A DNA stretch of 64,000 bases from Kitasatospora atroaurantiaca (lineage in GTDB: Bacteria > Actinomycetota > Actinomycetes > Streptomycetales > Streptomycetaceae), in the NCBI RefSeq assembly GCF_007828955.1, contig NZ_VIVR01000001.1, positions 3,658,001-3,722,000 of the forward strand, in the 5' to 3' direction. A model generated the notes under the pieces. That model saw only the letters and a list, made by a program, of their open reading frames with translations. It had not been told where the DNA came from and made no database searches. A program made the translations under genes and the position numbers. Below, piece after piece: positions 54,903-63,224 of this stretch (positions are counted from its first letter, which is position 1; the number at the start of each line of letters is the position of its first letter).

Positions 54903-56098
54903 CGGCCCTCGCCGTCCACCGCAGGGCCGCCGAGCTTCGCGCCGTGCAGCCACTCGACCTTGTCGTACAGCTCCGCCGGGGACAGCGCGGCGAGCATGGC
55001 GTTGCGCTCTCCGGCCGCTTCTCCGGCCGGGTGGTAGAGCTGACGGCCCATCTCCCGGGCGAGCAGCTGGGTCGCACCGGTGCGCTCGCGGCGCTCGCCG
55101 TTGAACTTCTCGAAGCGCTGCCCGAAGTCGGCCTCGTCGGTGCCGATGAGATCGCCGAGCACCACCGCGTCCTCCAGGGCCTGGCAGGCGCCCTGGGCGG
55201 CGTACTGCAGCATCGGGTGCGCGGCATCGCCGATCAGGACCACCCGTCCGTCGGTCCAGGTCTCCACCGGGTCGCGGTCGCAGAGGACCCAGGACCGCCA
55301 GTCCTCGCCGAGGCCGAGCAGCCGGCGGGGGATGTCGCCGAGCTCGGGGAACTCCTGGAGCACGTGCTCCTTCTCGGCCGGTGCGCCGATCACCGCCTCG
55401 GTCGCCGCGTCGTCGCGGGTGGCGGCGAGGTTGAGGTACCTGCCGCCGCCGATCGGGTAGTGGACGAAGTGCCACTTGGGGCCGGCCCAGAGGGTCACGG
55501 TGTTCCACCGCAGGTCCTCGGGCACGCGCTCCATCGGGATCACCGAGCGGTAGATGGTGTGCCCGGAGACCTTGGGGAAGCCGTCGCCGATCATCTGCCG
55601 GCGCACGAAGGAGTTGATGCCGTCGGCGCCGATCAGGGCCGCGCCGTGCACCTCCTCGCCGGACGCCAGGTGGGCGGTCACCCCGGAGGAGTTCTGCGTG
55701 TAGCGCTCCAGCGTGGCGCCGGTCCGCAGCTCGATGGCCTCCGACGCGCGGCAGGCCTCGAGCAGCGGCGCGTACAGGTCGATCCGGTGGACCACCACGT
55801 ACGGGTTGCCGAAGCGCTCACGGTAGTCGGCGGTCAGCGGCATGCTCGCGACCTTCTCGCCGGTGGTGCCGTCCATGAAGCGCAGTTCGTCGATGTGGAC
55901 GGCGCGCTCCCGGACGGCGTCGCCCACGCCGAGCTGGTCCAGGGCGTGGAAGGCGTTCGGGGCCAGCTGGATCCCGGCGCCGAGTTCGGTGAAGCTGTCG
56001 CGGCTCTCCAGTACGACCACCTGGTGGCCCTGCCGGGAGACGCTGAGCGCGGTCGCCAGCCCGCCGATGCCGCCGCCGGCTATGAGTATCCGTGCCAT
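54899..56098 (-). CDS. FAD-dependent aromatic monooxygenase (3-hydroxybenzoate 6-hydroxylase-like)
   Basis: 399 residues. Dinucleotide motif [17 protein letters not shown], the [18 protein letters not shown] segment, the DG motif [14 protein letters not shown] and the second FAD motif [31 protein letters not shown]. This wording is typical of salicylate/3-hydroxybenzoate hydroxylases, which insert para or ortho OH groups into aromatic acids using NAD(P)H. Para-hydroxylation would give a hydroquinone, which fits the quinone reductase nearby. It is translationally coupled to aroC and lies 40 bp downstream of aroA. Confidence 0.9.
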   Translation of the reverse strand: MARILIAGGGIGGLATALSVSRQGHQVVVLESRDSFTELGAGIQLAPNAFHALDQLGVGDAVRERAVHIDELRFMDGTTGEKVASMPLTADYRERFGNPYVVVHRIDLYAPLLEACRASEAIELRTGATLERYTQNSSGVTAHLASGEEVHGAALIGADGINSFVRRQMIGDGFPKVSGHTIYRSVIPMERVPEDLRWNTVTLWAGPKWHFVHYPIGGGRYLNLAATRDDAATEAVIGAPAEKEHVLQEFPELGDIPRRLLGLGEDWRSWVLCDRDPVETWTDGRVVLIGDAAHPMLQYAAQGACQALEDAVVLGDLIGTDEADFGQRFEKFNGERRERTGATQLLAREMGRQLYHPAGEAAGERNAMLAALSPAELYDKVEWLHGAKLGGPAVDGEGR

Positions 56099-56138
56099 CT
56101 TGGGTCTTCTTTCCTCTCTCTGTCTGTCGGGGTCGGCC

Positions 56139-57404
56139 CTAGCGGGCCTGTTCGCCGAAGAGCCGTCGCAGTTCCTGGTGGAAGCCGGGAAAGGTCTTCC
56201 CCACGCAGTGCGGGTCGTCGAGCGTGATGCCGGGGACCCGTAGGCCCAGCACCGAGAAGGCCATGGCGATGCGGTGGTCGCGGTGGCAGGCGATGGTCAC
56301 CGGCCGGGGCCGGCCCGGGTGGACGGTGATCCGGTCCGGTCCGTCCTCCACCCGGATGCCGGCGGCCCGCAGGTTCTCCGCGATCGCGGCGATCCGGTCG
56401 GACTCCTTGAGCCGGGCGTGACCGATGCCGTGGACGGTGATCGGGGCGTCGGCGAGCGGGGCGATGGCCGCGAGCGTCATGAAGGTGTCCGAGATGTCGC
56501 CCATGTCGACCTCGAAGCCTCCGCGCAGCGGGCCGGTGCCGGTCACGGTGGTGCCGTCCTCGGTCACCTCGACCCGGGCGCCGGTCTTCGCCAGCACCTC
56601 GACGAAGCGCAGGTCGCCCTGCAGGCTGCCGGTGCCGAGGTGGGGCACCGTCACGCTCGTCCCGGTCAGCGCGGCCGCCGCGAAGACGTACGAGGCGGTG
56701 GAGGCGTCCGGTTCGATCCGGATCCGCGTGCCGGCGTAGCCGCCCGGCTCCACCCGCAGCCTGCCGTCCCGGTCCGTGGAGACCTGGGCGCCGAAGCGCC
56801 GCATCAGCGCGATGGTCATCGCGATGTACGGGCGGCTCACCAGGCCCGCCACCGAGACGGTCAGCGGTTCGCGCATCAGGGGGGCCGAGAGCAGCAGCCC
56901 GGTCAGGTACTGGCTGCTGGTCGAGGAGTCCAGCGCCAGCTCGCCGCCGCGCAGGCCCCGGGCCTGCAGCCTGAGCGGGAGTCCGCCGCCCGCACCCGGC
57001 TCGACCTCGGCGCCCAGTTCGGCGAGCGCCTCGGTCAGCGGGTGCAGCGGGCGGGCGGTCAGCTGCTCGGAGCCCTCGAAGAGGAACTCGCCCTCTCCCG
57101 CGGCCGCGAGGACCGGCAGGAAGCGCGCCGCGGTGCCGGCGTCCGCGCACCAGATCCGGGCCGGGCCCGAGGGCGCCCGGCCGGTGCCGTGCACCTCCCA
57201 GTCGCCGCCGTCCAGGGTCACGTCGACCCCGAGGGCGGTCAGCGCCGTGCGGAAGGCGACCGTGTCCTCGCTCTCCAGCGGGTCCACCAGGCGCGTCCGG
57301 CCGGCGGCCGCGGCGGCGAGCAGCAGGACCCGGTTGGTGATGCTCTTCGAGCCCGGTATCCGGGCGCTCCTCGTGGCCGGCTCCGGCCGCAGGCTGGCGA
57401 CCAT
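56139..57404 (-). CDS. aroA: EPSP synthase, 3-phosphoshikimate 1-carboxyvinyltransferase (cluster copy)
   Basis: 421 residues. Catalytic and substrate residues are in place: PGSKSITNR (Lys20), CADAGTAARFLPVL (the N-A-G-T loop with D for the usual N), SSTSSQYLTGLLL, EPDASTASYVFAAAAL, the catalytic Asp in MGDISDTFMTLA, and HARLKESDRIAAIAENL. It joins shikimate-3-phosphate and PEP. The ATG overlaps the TGA of the SDR gene. No shikimate kinase gene is nearby, so the phosphate donor step must come from elsewhere in the genome. Confidence 0.94.
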   Translation of the reverse strand: MVASLRPEPATRSARIPGSKSITNRVLLLAAAAAGRTRLVDPLESEDTVAFRTALTALGVDVTLDGGDWEVHGTGRAPSGPARIWCADAGTAARFLPVLAAAGEGEFLFEGSEQLTARPLHPLTEALAELGAEVEPGAGGGLPLRLQARGLRGGELALDSSTSSQYLTGLLLSAPLMREPLTVSVAGLVSRPYIAMTIALMRRFGAQVSTDRDGRLRVEPGGYAGTRIRIEPDASTASYVFAAAALTGTSVTVPHLGTGSLQGDLRFVEVLAKTGARVEVTEDGTTVTGTGPLRGGFEVDMGDISDTFMTLAAIAPLADAPITVHGIGHARLKESDRIAAIAENLRAAGIRVEDGPDRITVHPGRPRPVTIACHRDHRIAMAFSVLGLRVPGITLDDPHCVGKTFPGFHQELRRLFGEQAR

Positions 57405-58165
57405 CAGGCGGTGGCCCCGCCGTCCAGGACGAGGTCGTGGCCGACGACGAAGCTGGACTCCTCACCGGCCAGCCACAGCACGGTGTTGGCGATCTCCTCG
57501 GTACGGGCGACCCGGCCGATCGGCACGCCGGCCTTGACCCGGGCGTCCCGCTGCTCGTCGGTCTCCCCCTCGTGCCGGCCCTGGTCGGTGTCGACCGTGC
57601 CGGGGCTGATCGCGTTGATCCGGATGCCCTCGCGGATGTACTCGCGCGCGGCGGTGCGGGTCAGCGTGCTCAGGGCGGCCTTCGAGGCCGCGAAGGCGCC
57701 GAAGCCCGGGACCCGGCCGTGGATGCCGATGTTGGCCGCGGTGTTGACGATCACTCCGCCGCCGTTGGCCTTCATGTGGGCGATCTCGTGCTTCATCAGC
57801 AGCCACACGCCGGTCAGGTTGGTGGACAGGATGTCGCCCCAGACCGCCTCGCAGACCTCGGCGAGCGGGCTGGGCCTGCCCATCACCCCGGCGTTGTTGA
57901 AGGCGATGTGCAGCCCGCCGTGCCGCTCGACGGTGGTCCTGACGAGCCTGATCACGTCCATGCCGTGGGTGACGTCGGCCCGGACGCAGTCCGCGACGCC
58001 GCCCTCCTTCTCGATGAGTGCGACGGTCTCGCGCAGTTCATGAGGTTCTCGCCCGGCCACCATGACCGTGGCGCCCTCACGGGCGAAGGCCAGCGCGGTG
58101 GCCCGGCCGATTCCGGAGCCGCCTCCGGTGACCAGGGCGACCTTGCCGGCGAATCGTGCGGTCAT
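57404..58165 (-). CDS. Short-chain dehydrogenase (first gene of aroA/aroC operon)
   Basis: 253 residues from ATG at 58165 with a perfect AGGAGG site. SDR motifs: TGGGSGIGRAT, NNAGVMGRPSPLAEV, VNTAANIGIHG in place of the usual Ser-containing strand, and a shortened F-A-A-S-K-A-A-L motif in which the catalytic Tyr of YxxxK is replaced by Phe (FGAFAASKAALS). The Lys is kept. C-terminus WLAGEESSFVVGHDLVLDGGA. The Ser and Tyr changes are unusual and could alter or abolish redox catalysis, though some SDRs tolerate shifts. Together with aroA, the monooxygenase and aroC it makes a four-gene operon. Confidence 0.88.
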   Translation of the reverse strand: MTARFAGKVALVTGGGSGIGRATALAFAREGATVMVAGREPHELRETVALIEKEGGVADCVRADVTHGMDVIRLVRTTVERHGGLHIAFNNAGVMGRPSPLAEVCEAVWGDILSTNLTGVWLLMKHEIAHMKANGGGVIVNTAANIGIHGRVPGFGAFAASKAALSTLTRTAAREYIREGIRINAISPGTVDTDQGRHEGETDEQRDARVKAGVPIGRVARTEEIANTVLWLAGEESSFVVGHDLVLDGGATA

Positions 58166-58253
58166 CAGTTTCCTCCTGCGACGGAATTGACCGGGAATAA
58201 CTCTTCGACAGACTCTGCTGCAGCCGTTCCGGCCTGGGCAACAACGCTTTTGT

Positions 58254-58266
58254 TACTTCGTCAGCT
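58254..58266. promoter_or_regulatory. Shared 13-mer TACTTCGTCAGCT, copy at SDR-aroA operon
   Basis: Lies 88 bp upstream of the SDR start, identical to 53558-53570. See that entry. Confidence 0.5.
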
Positions 58267-58280
58267 GAGGGAACGAAAAC

Positions 58281-58319
58281 AGTGCAGGGGATTCCGGGAA
58301 CACCGGAATCCCCTGCACT
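58281..58319. terminator. Terminator after the WrbA gene
   Basis: 17-base perfect arms AGTGCAGGGGATTCCGG and complement with a 5-base loop, 37 bp past the WrbA stop. Confidence 0.93.
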
Positions 58320-58355
58320 GGCGGAGCATTCTGCAAAGCGGTGGAGCGAGGCGGA

Positions 58356-58970
58356 TCAGGCGGTCTTGAAACCGGCCTTCAGCGCGGTGGCGATCTCGAC
58401 GGCGCGGCGGGCCTGGAAGCCGATCGAGCCGAGGTTCTCCTCGCCGGGAGGGTTGGTGTTGTTGGAGACGTGGCTCGCGCCGTACGGGTTGCCGTTGGCC
58501 GGGGCGAACTGGACGGGGTCCGCGTAGCCCGGGGCCACGATGATGGCGCCCCAGTGGTAGAAGGTGTTGTTCAGCGCCAGCAGGGTGCTCTCCTGGCCGC
58601 CGTGGGCGGTGGAGGTGGAGGTGAACGAGGAGACCACCTTGTTCACCAGCTTGCCCTGGTACCACAGGCCACCGGTGGTGTCGATGAACTGCTTGAGCTG
58701 GGCGGCCGGAAGGCCGAAGCGGGTGGGGGTGCCGAGGAGGATGACATCGGCCCACTCCAGGTCCTCCAGGGTCGCCTCGGCGACGTCCTTGGTGGCGGCG
58801 ACGTGGTCGGCCCAGGCCTGGTTGCCGGCGATGGCCGCCTCGGGGGCGAGCTCGGCGACCTTGCGCAGGCGGACCTCGGCACCGACCTTCTCGGCGGCCT
58901 GGGCGGCCTCCTGGGCCAGCTTGTGGACGTGTCCCGTGGACGAGTAGTAGATGACGGCGACGTTGGTCAC
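58356..58970 (-). CDS. wrbA: WrbA-type NAD(P)H:quinone oxidoreductase
   Basis: 204 residues from GTG at 58970, GGGAG upstream. Flavodoxin-like with the FMN loop VAVIYYSSTGHVHKLAQEAA, DVILLGTPTRFGLPAAQLKQFIDTTGGLW, VVSSFTSTSTAHGGQESTLLAL and GYADPVQFAPANGNPYGASH. WrbA proteins reduce quinones by two electrons to hydroquinones and protect against redox cycling. Beside an aromatic hydroxylase and a multicopper oxidase, it suggests that the product or an intermediate is a quinone. Confidence 0.93.
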   Translation of the reverse strand: MTNVAVIYYSSTGHVHKLAQEAAQAAEKVGAEVRLRKVAELAPEAAIAGNQAWADHVAATKDVAEATLEDLEWADVILLGTPTRFGLPAAQLKQFIDTTGGLWYQGKLVNKVVSSFTSTSTAHGGQESTLLALNNTFYHWGAIIVAPGYADPVQFAPANGNPYGASHVSNNTNPPGEENLGSIGFQARRAVEIATALKAGFKTA

Positions 58971-59126
58971 GTGCGCAACTCCCAATCGGACGTATCAGGC
59001 TGTACGGGATCCAGTGATGTCCCGTCAGAATGACTCTTCCGCAGGACCGTCCGGCGCGGCAACCAGATGACGGCGACTTCATCACCTTGCGCCGCACCGG
59101 ACTTGGCCCGCACCGGAACCCGCAGG

Positions 59127-60584
59127 TCAGACGATCTCCATCGTCCCCATCATGCCCATCGCCCCGTGGTCGAAGATGTGGCAGTGGTAGAGGTAGATAC
59201 CCCGGTAGCTGTTGAAGGTGACCAGCAGCTTGACCGTCTCCCCTGCCAGGAGGCTGACGGTGTCCTTCAGCCCCGCCTCACCGGGCTGCGGAGCCTTGCC
59301 GTTGCGCTCCAGGATCCGGAACTGCACCAGGTGGAGGTGGAAGTTGTGCGGCGCCAGCTGGTTGGCGTTGGTGACCGTCCAGACCTCGGTGCTGCCCCAG
59401 GTGATCCGGGTGTCGATCCGGTTCGGGTCGTAGGTCTGGTCGTTGATGTACGCGGCGGCGCCGGGCCGGCCGTCCTCGTCCATCCGCAGGGTGAAGGAGC
59501 GGTTGACGGTGGCGACGGGCGGCGTCGGCAGCGTACGGAGGCGGTCGGGCACGGAGCTGTAGTCCGAGGCGGTGCGCACCACGTCGAACCGCATGACCTG
59601 GTTGGTCTCCGGCGGGCCGGGGAGGCCCACGTTCTTCAGCACGAGCTGGGTGCCGACCGCGTACCGGGAGAAGTCGAGGACGACGTCGGCCCGCTCACCC
59701 GGAGAGAGCCACACCGAGGTGGTGCTGTACGGCTTCTCCAGCAGGCCGCCGTCCGAGCCGATCTGGACGAACGAGGTGCCGTCGGCCAGCTGCAGGTTGA
59801 AGAACCGGTTGTTGGTCGAGTTGAGGATCCGGAACCGGTACTTGCGGGCGGCGACCTGGAAGTACGGCCACGGGCGGCCGTTGACCAGGATGGTGTTCCG
59901 GTTGAGGAAGTCCTCCATCTCGTAGATCAGCCGGCCGGCCTCGTCGAAGCGCCCGTCCCGCAGGATCAGGGGCACGTCGTAGGAGCCCGAGGGCAGCGGG
60001 AGCGAGCGCTCGGCGTCGTCGCTCAGCTGGTACGTCGCGGACAGGCCTCGGTAGACGTGCTCCGACTCCATGTGGTGGGCGTGGTCGTGGAACCAGAGCG
60101 GCGCCGCGGCCTGGTCGTTCGGGTAGGTGTAGGTCCTGGCGGCGCCGGGGGCGATGGTGTCCATCGGCGAACCGTCGCTGTCCACCGGGACCTTGGCGCC
60201 GTGCAGGTGCACCGAGGTGGGCATGTCCAGGTTGTTGATCTGCTTGATCACGACGCGCCGGCCGGATCTGGCCTTGATGGTCGGCCCGGGGTACTGGCCG
60301 TTGTAGGTCCAGACCTCGGTGAGCGTCCCGGGGACGATCTCCTTCAGGGCCTTCTTCATCGTCACCGTGTAGTAGTCGGTGGTGGTCGAGCTGGAGCTCG
60401 GTGCGAGCACCGGCGGGACGGTCATCGGCACCGCGAACTGCGGGATGACGGGCGCCGTGGTGGGGGCGGGGTCGGTCGCCGCGGCCGCGGACGGCCCGGT
60501 CAGCGCCGGCACCAGCAGGCCCGCGCCACCCACCGTTCCTGCGGTGACCACACCGGCCTTCAGAGCATTCCTACGTGACAGCAT
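59127..60584 (-). CDS. Tat-exported multicopper oxidase (CotA/phenoxazinone synthase-like)
   Basis: 485 residues from ATG at 60584, where GGGGA precedes it. The N-terminus MLSRRNALKAGVVTAGTVGG carries a twin-arginine (S-R-R-N-A-L-K) signal. All four copper-binding His clusters are present: SVHLHGAK, LWFHDHAHHMES, HNFHLHLVQF and YHCHIFDHGAMGMMG (type 1 Cys and two His, with Met). Related enzymes oxidise phenols, o-aminophenols or hydroquinones outside the cell, coupling to O2 reduction. Here it may form or polymerise the final quinone-type product. Confidence 0.95.
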   Translation of the reverse strand: MLSRRNALKAGVVTAGTVGGAGLLVPALTGPSAAAATDPAPTTAPVIPQFAVPMTVPPVLAPSSSSTTTDYYTVTMKKALKEIVPGTLTEVWTYNGQYPGPTIKARSGRRVVIKQINNLDMPTSVHLHGAKVPVDSDGSPMDTIAPGAARTYTYPNDQAAAPLWFHDHAHHMESEHVYRGLSATYQLSDDAERSLPLPSGSYDVPLILRDGRFDEAGRLIYEMEDFLNRNTILVNGRPWPYFQVAARKYRFRILNSTNNRFFNLQLADGTSFVQIGSDGGLLEKPYSTTSVWLSPGERADVVLDFSRYAVGTQLVLKNVGLPGPPETNQVMRFDVVRTASDYSSVPDRLRTLPTPPVATVNRSFTLRMDEDGRPGAAAYINDQTYDPNRIDTRITWGSTEVWTVTNANQLAPHNFHLHLVQFRILERNGKAPQPGEAGLKDTVSLLAGETVKLLVTFNSYRGIYLYHCHIFDHGAMGMMGTMEIV

Positions 60585-60905
60585 CAAATCCCCGTTTCCC
60601 AACCGTTGACGGACACTTCGGGTCGCCTTTCCGGATCAGCCGGAGCAGCCCCGAGGGAAGGGTGCAGAATCTGTGAAGGCCCCTTCAAACACCAATTCGG
60701 GACGATGTCAGGTCCGGGGGACCGCCACCGGAGACCCATCGATGACGAAGTAATCGACGGGGTCAGTCAGGTCAGTGGCGAAGGTGACTCTGTGTCGACG
60801 GGATCGACCGCCACCGCGACCGGATACATAAGCTGTTCCGCACCTGGGACAACGGCGGGCCAGACCACCGGAACCCGTTCCCCTCCGCAGAAGGAGTGCC
60901 ACCAC
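60585..60905. other. Divergent intergenic region between multicopper oxidase and aroE
   Basis: About 320 bp with no supported gene; an open frame running into aroE lacks a ribosome site here. It contains CAATTCGGGA (60692), a 10-mer also found at 48131, and a run of GTCAG repeats near 60761-60775. Likely a shared promoter region. Confidence 0.4.
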
Positions 60906-61781
60906 ATGCGCGCAGATCAGACACCTGCGGTGGACCGGTTCGGACCGCCCCGCCAGGCGGTCCGCCGGGCAGCGGTGCTCGGCTCCCCGATCGGGCACTC
61001 GCTCTCACCCACCCTGCACCGCGCGGCCTATGCCGCGATGGGGCTGGACTGGAGCTACGAGGCGGTCGACTGCGACGAGACCGCGCTGCCGGCCCTGCTC
61101 GGCTCCCTCGACCGGTCCTGGGCCGGGCTCGCACTCACCATGCCGCTCAAGCGTGCTGCCCTCCCGCTGATCGACGAGGTCTCGGACCTCGCCCTGGACG
61201 TGGGCGGCGTGAACACCGTGGTGTTCCGGGACGGCCGCAGCTTCGGCGACAACACCGATGTGTACGGGATGGTCACCGCCCTGCGCGAGGCCGGCATCGA
61301 GGCACCGGGCTCCGCCGTGGTGCTCGGCGGCGGCGCGACCGCCTGCTCGGCTCTCGCGGCCCTGCGGGAGCTCGGAGTCCGCGAACCCGCCCTGGTGGTA
61401 CGGGAGCGCAGCCGGGCGGCGGAGGCCGGCGCGGCGGCGGGCCGGCTCGGCATCGCCGTCGAGGTGCACACCTTCCGCGAGTTGGAGAAGCTGCTGCCGG
61501 GCACCGGGCTGGTCGTCTCCACCCTCCCCGCCGGAGCCGCGGACGCGTACGCGGCGGCCGTCATGCACGCCCGGGCGGCGGTCTTCGACGTGGTCCACGC
61601 GGCGTGGCCGACCCGGCTGGTCAAGGCCGCCGGATTCGCCGGCAGCCCGGTGGTGGACGGCCTCTCGATGCTGCTCCACCAAGCCGTGCGCCAGGTCGAG
61701 TTGATGACCGGCCGGACCGACGTGCCGATCGCGGCGATGCGCAGCGCGGGCCGCGCGGAACTCGCCCGCCGGGCGGGCTGA
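60906..61781 (+). CDS. aroE: Shikimate dehydrogenase (cluster copy)
   Basis: 291 residues from ATG at 60906 with AAGGAG nine bases upstream. Substrate-binding Ser pair in PIGHSLSPTLH, catalytic Lys82 in LALTMPLKRAALPL, and NTVVFRDGRSFGDNTDVYGM with catalytic Asp118. The NADP domain has AVVLGGGATACSALAAL. C-terminus VVDGLSMLLHQAVRQVELMTG. It reduces 3-dehydroshikimate to shikimate. Lying with aroA and aroC in one cluster, it suggests boosted flux toward chorismate or use of a related cyclohexene substrate. Confidence 0.94.
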   Translation: MRADQTPAVDRFGPPRQAVRRAAVLGSPIGHSLSPTLHRAAYAAMGLDWSYEAVDCDETALPALLGSLDRSWAGLALTMPLKRAALPLIDEVSDLALDVGGVNTVVFRDGRSFGDNTDVYGMVTALREAGIEAPGSAVVLGGGATACSALAALRELGVREPALVVRERSRAAEAGAAAGRLGIAVEVHTFRELEKLLPGTGLVVSTLPAGAADAYAAAVMHARAAVFDVVHAAWPTRLVKAAGFAGSPVVDGLSMLLHQAVRQVELMTGRTDVPIAAMRSAGRAELARRAG

Positions 61782-61819
61782 GGAGCCCTCCGCGCGCCCG
61801 TGCCCGGGACACGACCCGG

Positions 61820-63073
61820 CTAGGCGGAGAGCTCCTGCGACTTGTCGAAGCCCTGGCGCCGCGCGGTGGAGAGCACCGAGATCGTGTGCGCCACCGAGCA
61901 GAGGGTGGCGTGGCGGTGCCAGCCGGCGTACGAACGGCCCTCGAAGTCCCGCATGCCGACCTTGGCGCTGACCTCGGAGAAGTCCTTGGCGACCCGGCGG
62001 GTGAGCCGGCCCAGGCGCAGCAGGGCGACCGGGGGCACCTCGACCAGGTTGGACAGCCAGAGCTCCGCGGGCTTGCCCTTCGCCCCGGACCAGCCGCCCA
62101 CCAGCGTCAGCGGCCGCTCCTGCGGCGGGACGGCACCGGGCCTGCGGACCGCGGGCAGGGTCACCCTGGTGCCGCTGACCAGGATCGAGCGGGTGATGGA
62201 GTAGTCCGGGTCCACCCAGCCCACGGGGCGGGAGTAGCGCTTGGCCCACTCGATCAACTGCTGGGCCTGGAGGAGCCGTTCACCGCGCCCGGGCAGGCTC
62301 GCGTCGAAGCCGACGAGCCGGGTGGAGCCGCCGACCCGCATGACGAACGGGATGCCGCGGCGGTTGAACTCCTCGATCAGCGCCACGGCGTCGAGCTCGC
62401 GCGCGTCCAGGACCGCCGGGCGGCGGCGCAGTCCCCACTCCGGGCCGGACATCTCGGCCACGGCGGCGACCGCGCACGACTCCGGGGTGGCCGCCGACAC
62501 GTCGTCGGGGATCTTGGCCCGCTTGCGCCGCTCCTCGTTGTCGAGCCAGTCCGGCGGCAGCACCAGGCCCCAGTTCACCGGGGCGCTCATGTCCTCGCTC
62601 GCCAGCCAGACCCCGTACGCCTGCTGGCTGTTGACGACCCGGCCGAGCTCGGTGCGGAAGGACTCCTCGACCCCGACGGAGTGCTCGCCCGCCTTCGGGA
62701 TGGCCATCGAGTTGAGCACCCAGGCCTGGGGCAGCAGCACGCGGTCCAGGTGGCGGGCGAGGGCCTGGCGTACCGGGCCCCAGCACCAGGAGGAGTCGCT
62801 GATGAAGTGGTGCAGGCTCTGCTCGGCCGCGCCGTAGCCGGCCACGGCGGCGAGCGCGCGCATGGACTTGCGGCCCGGTACGGACAGCAGCCCGGAGATG
62901 TACCACTCGCCCCGGGCGCGCTGGTCGCGACGCTTCAGCGAGGCCAGCATCTTCCGGGAGAACTCCGTAACGAAGTCGTCCGCCACGTCTCCCCAGATGT
63001 GCTCCGGGACGTCCCTCTCGATGACACCTTCCACAGCCCCCGTCCCCTCTTCCGCGATCGCAACCACTGACAC
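61820..63073 (-). CDS. IS701-family transposase-like protein, probably domesticated and catalytically inactive
   Basis: 417 residues. It follows the IS701/DDE_5 fold: GLLSVPGRKSMRALAAVAGYG...LHHFISDSSWCW and, near residue 118, WVLNSMAIPKAGEHSVGV where active enzymes have a D-D-(T/S)-G pair (Asp replaced by Asn121-Ser122). The second Asp is kept (VLDAREL, Asp223). The third region VAKDFSEVSAKVGMRDFEGRSYAGWHRH lacks the expected Glu in the W-x-I-E position. No terminal inverted repeats or target duplication are apparent. Divergent from a ScbR-like receptor gene, with ARE-like sites between. It may be a DNA-binding regulator derived from a transposase. Confidence 0.75.
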   Translation of the reverse strand: MSVVAIAEEGTGAVEGVIERDVPEHIWGDVADDFVTEFSRKMLASLKRRDQRARGEWYISGLLSVPGRKSMRALAAVAGYGAAEQSLHHFISDSSWCWGPVRQALARHLDRVLLPQAWVLNSMAIPKAGEHSVGVEESFRTELGRVVNSQQAYGVWLASEDMSAPVNWGLVLPPDWLDNEERRKRAKIPDDVSAATPESCAVAAVAEMSGPEWGLRRRPAVLDARELDAVALIEEFNRRGIPFVMRVGGSTRLVGFDASLPGRGERLLQAQQLIEWAKRYSRPVGWVDPDYSITRSILVSGTRVTLPAVRRPGAVPPQERPLTLVGGWSGAKGKPAELWLSNLVEVPPVALLRLGRLTRRVAKDFSEVSAKVGMRDFEGRSYAGWHRHATLCSVAHTISVLSTARRQGFDKSQELSA

Positions 63074-63136
63074 CTCCGGGACGCCTGCTCGGCGCGGAGG
63101 ATCAGATGCGAGGTACTGACAGGATCACCATACAGA

Positions 63137-63153
63137 ACCGACTGGTTGGTTTG
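63137..63153. promoter_or_regulatory. ARE-like operator 1
   Basis: ACCGACTGGTTGGTTTG, preceded by ACAGA, in the divergent region of the receptor and transposase-like genes. It resembles the autoregulatory elements bound by ArpA/ScbR proteins (A/T-rich end, ACCG...CGGT-like core, GTTTG end). It lies 63 bp upstream of the transposase-like start. Confidence 0.6.
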
Positions 63154-63207
63154 AAAGACTTCGTCAGATAGTCGCCGGCCCGGCCGAATCCGTCGAAGAC
63201 GGTCGAT

Positions 63208-63224
63208 ACCGCTTGGTTGGTTTG
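63208..63224. promoter_or_regulatory. ARE-like operator 2
   Basis: ACCGCTTGGTTGGTTTG, two mismatches from operator 1, 71 bp to its right. It is followed by TTAGGA. It lies 140 bp upstream of the receptor start, so it probably overlaps that promoter. Confidence 0.6.

Noticed and set aside
51924..55037. Plus-strand open frame of about 1,040 codons
   Set aside because: Antisense across LLM, PPOX and aroC genes that have clear conserved motifs on the minus strand.
49305..60584. Phenazine biosynthetic cluster
   Set aside because: The EhpF/EhpG-like pair suggests it, but none of the phenazine core genes is present in the window.
61820..63073. Recently inserted, active insertion sequence
   Set aside because: No terminal inverted repeats or target-site duplication were seen around it, and key catalytic residues appear replaced.
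59127..63073. TTA (bldA-dependent) codons in cluster genes
   Set aside because: I looked through the multicopper oxidase and transposase-like genes and found no in-frame TTA; the one candidate spelling at 62967 is out of frame. Not exhaustively checked in every gene.
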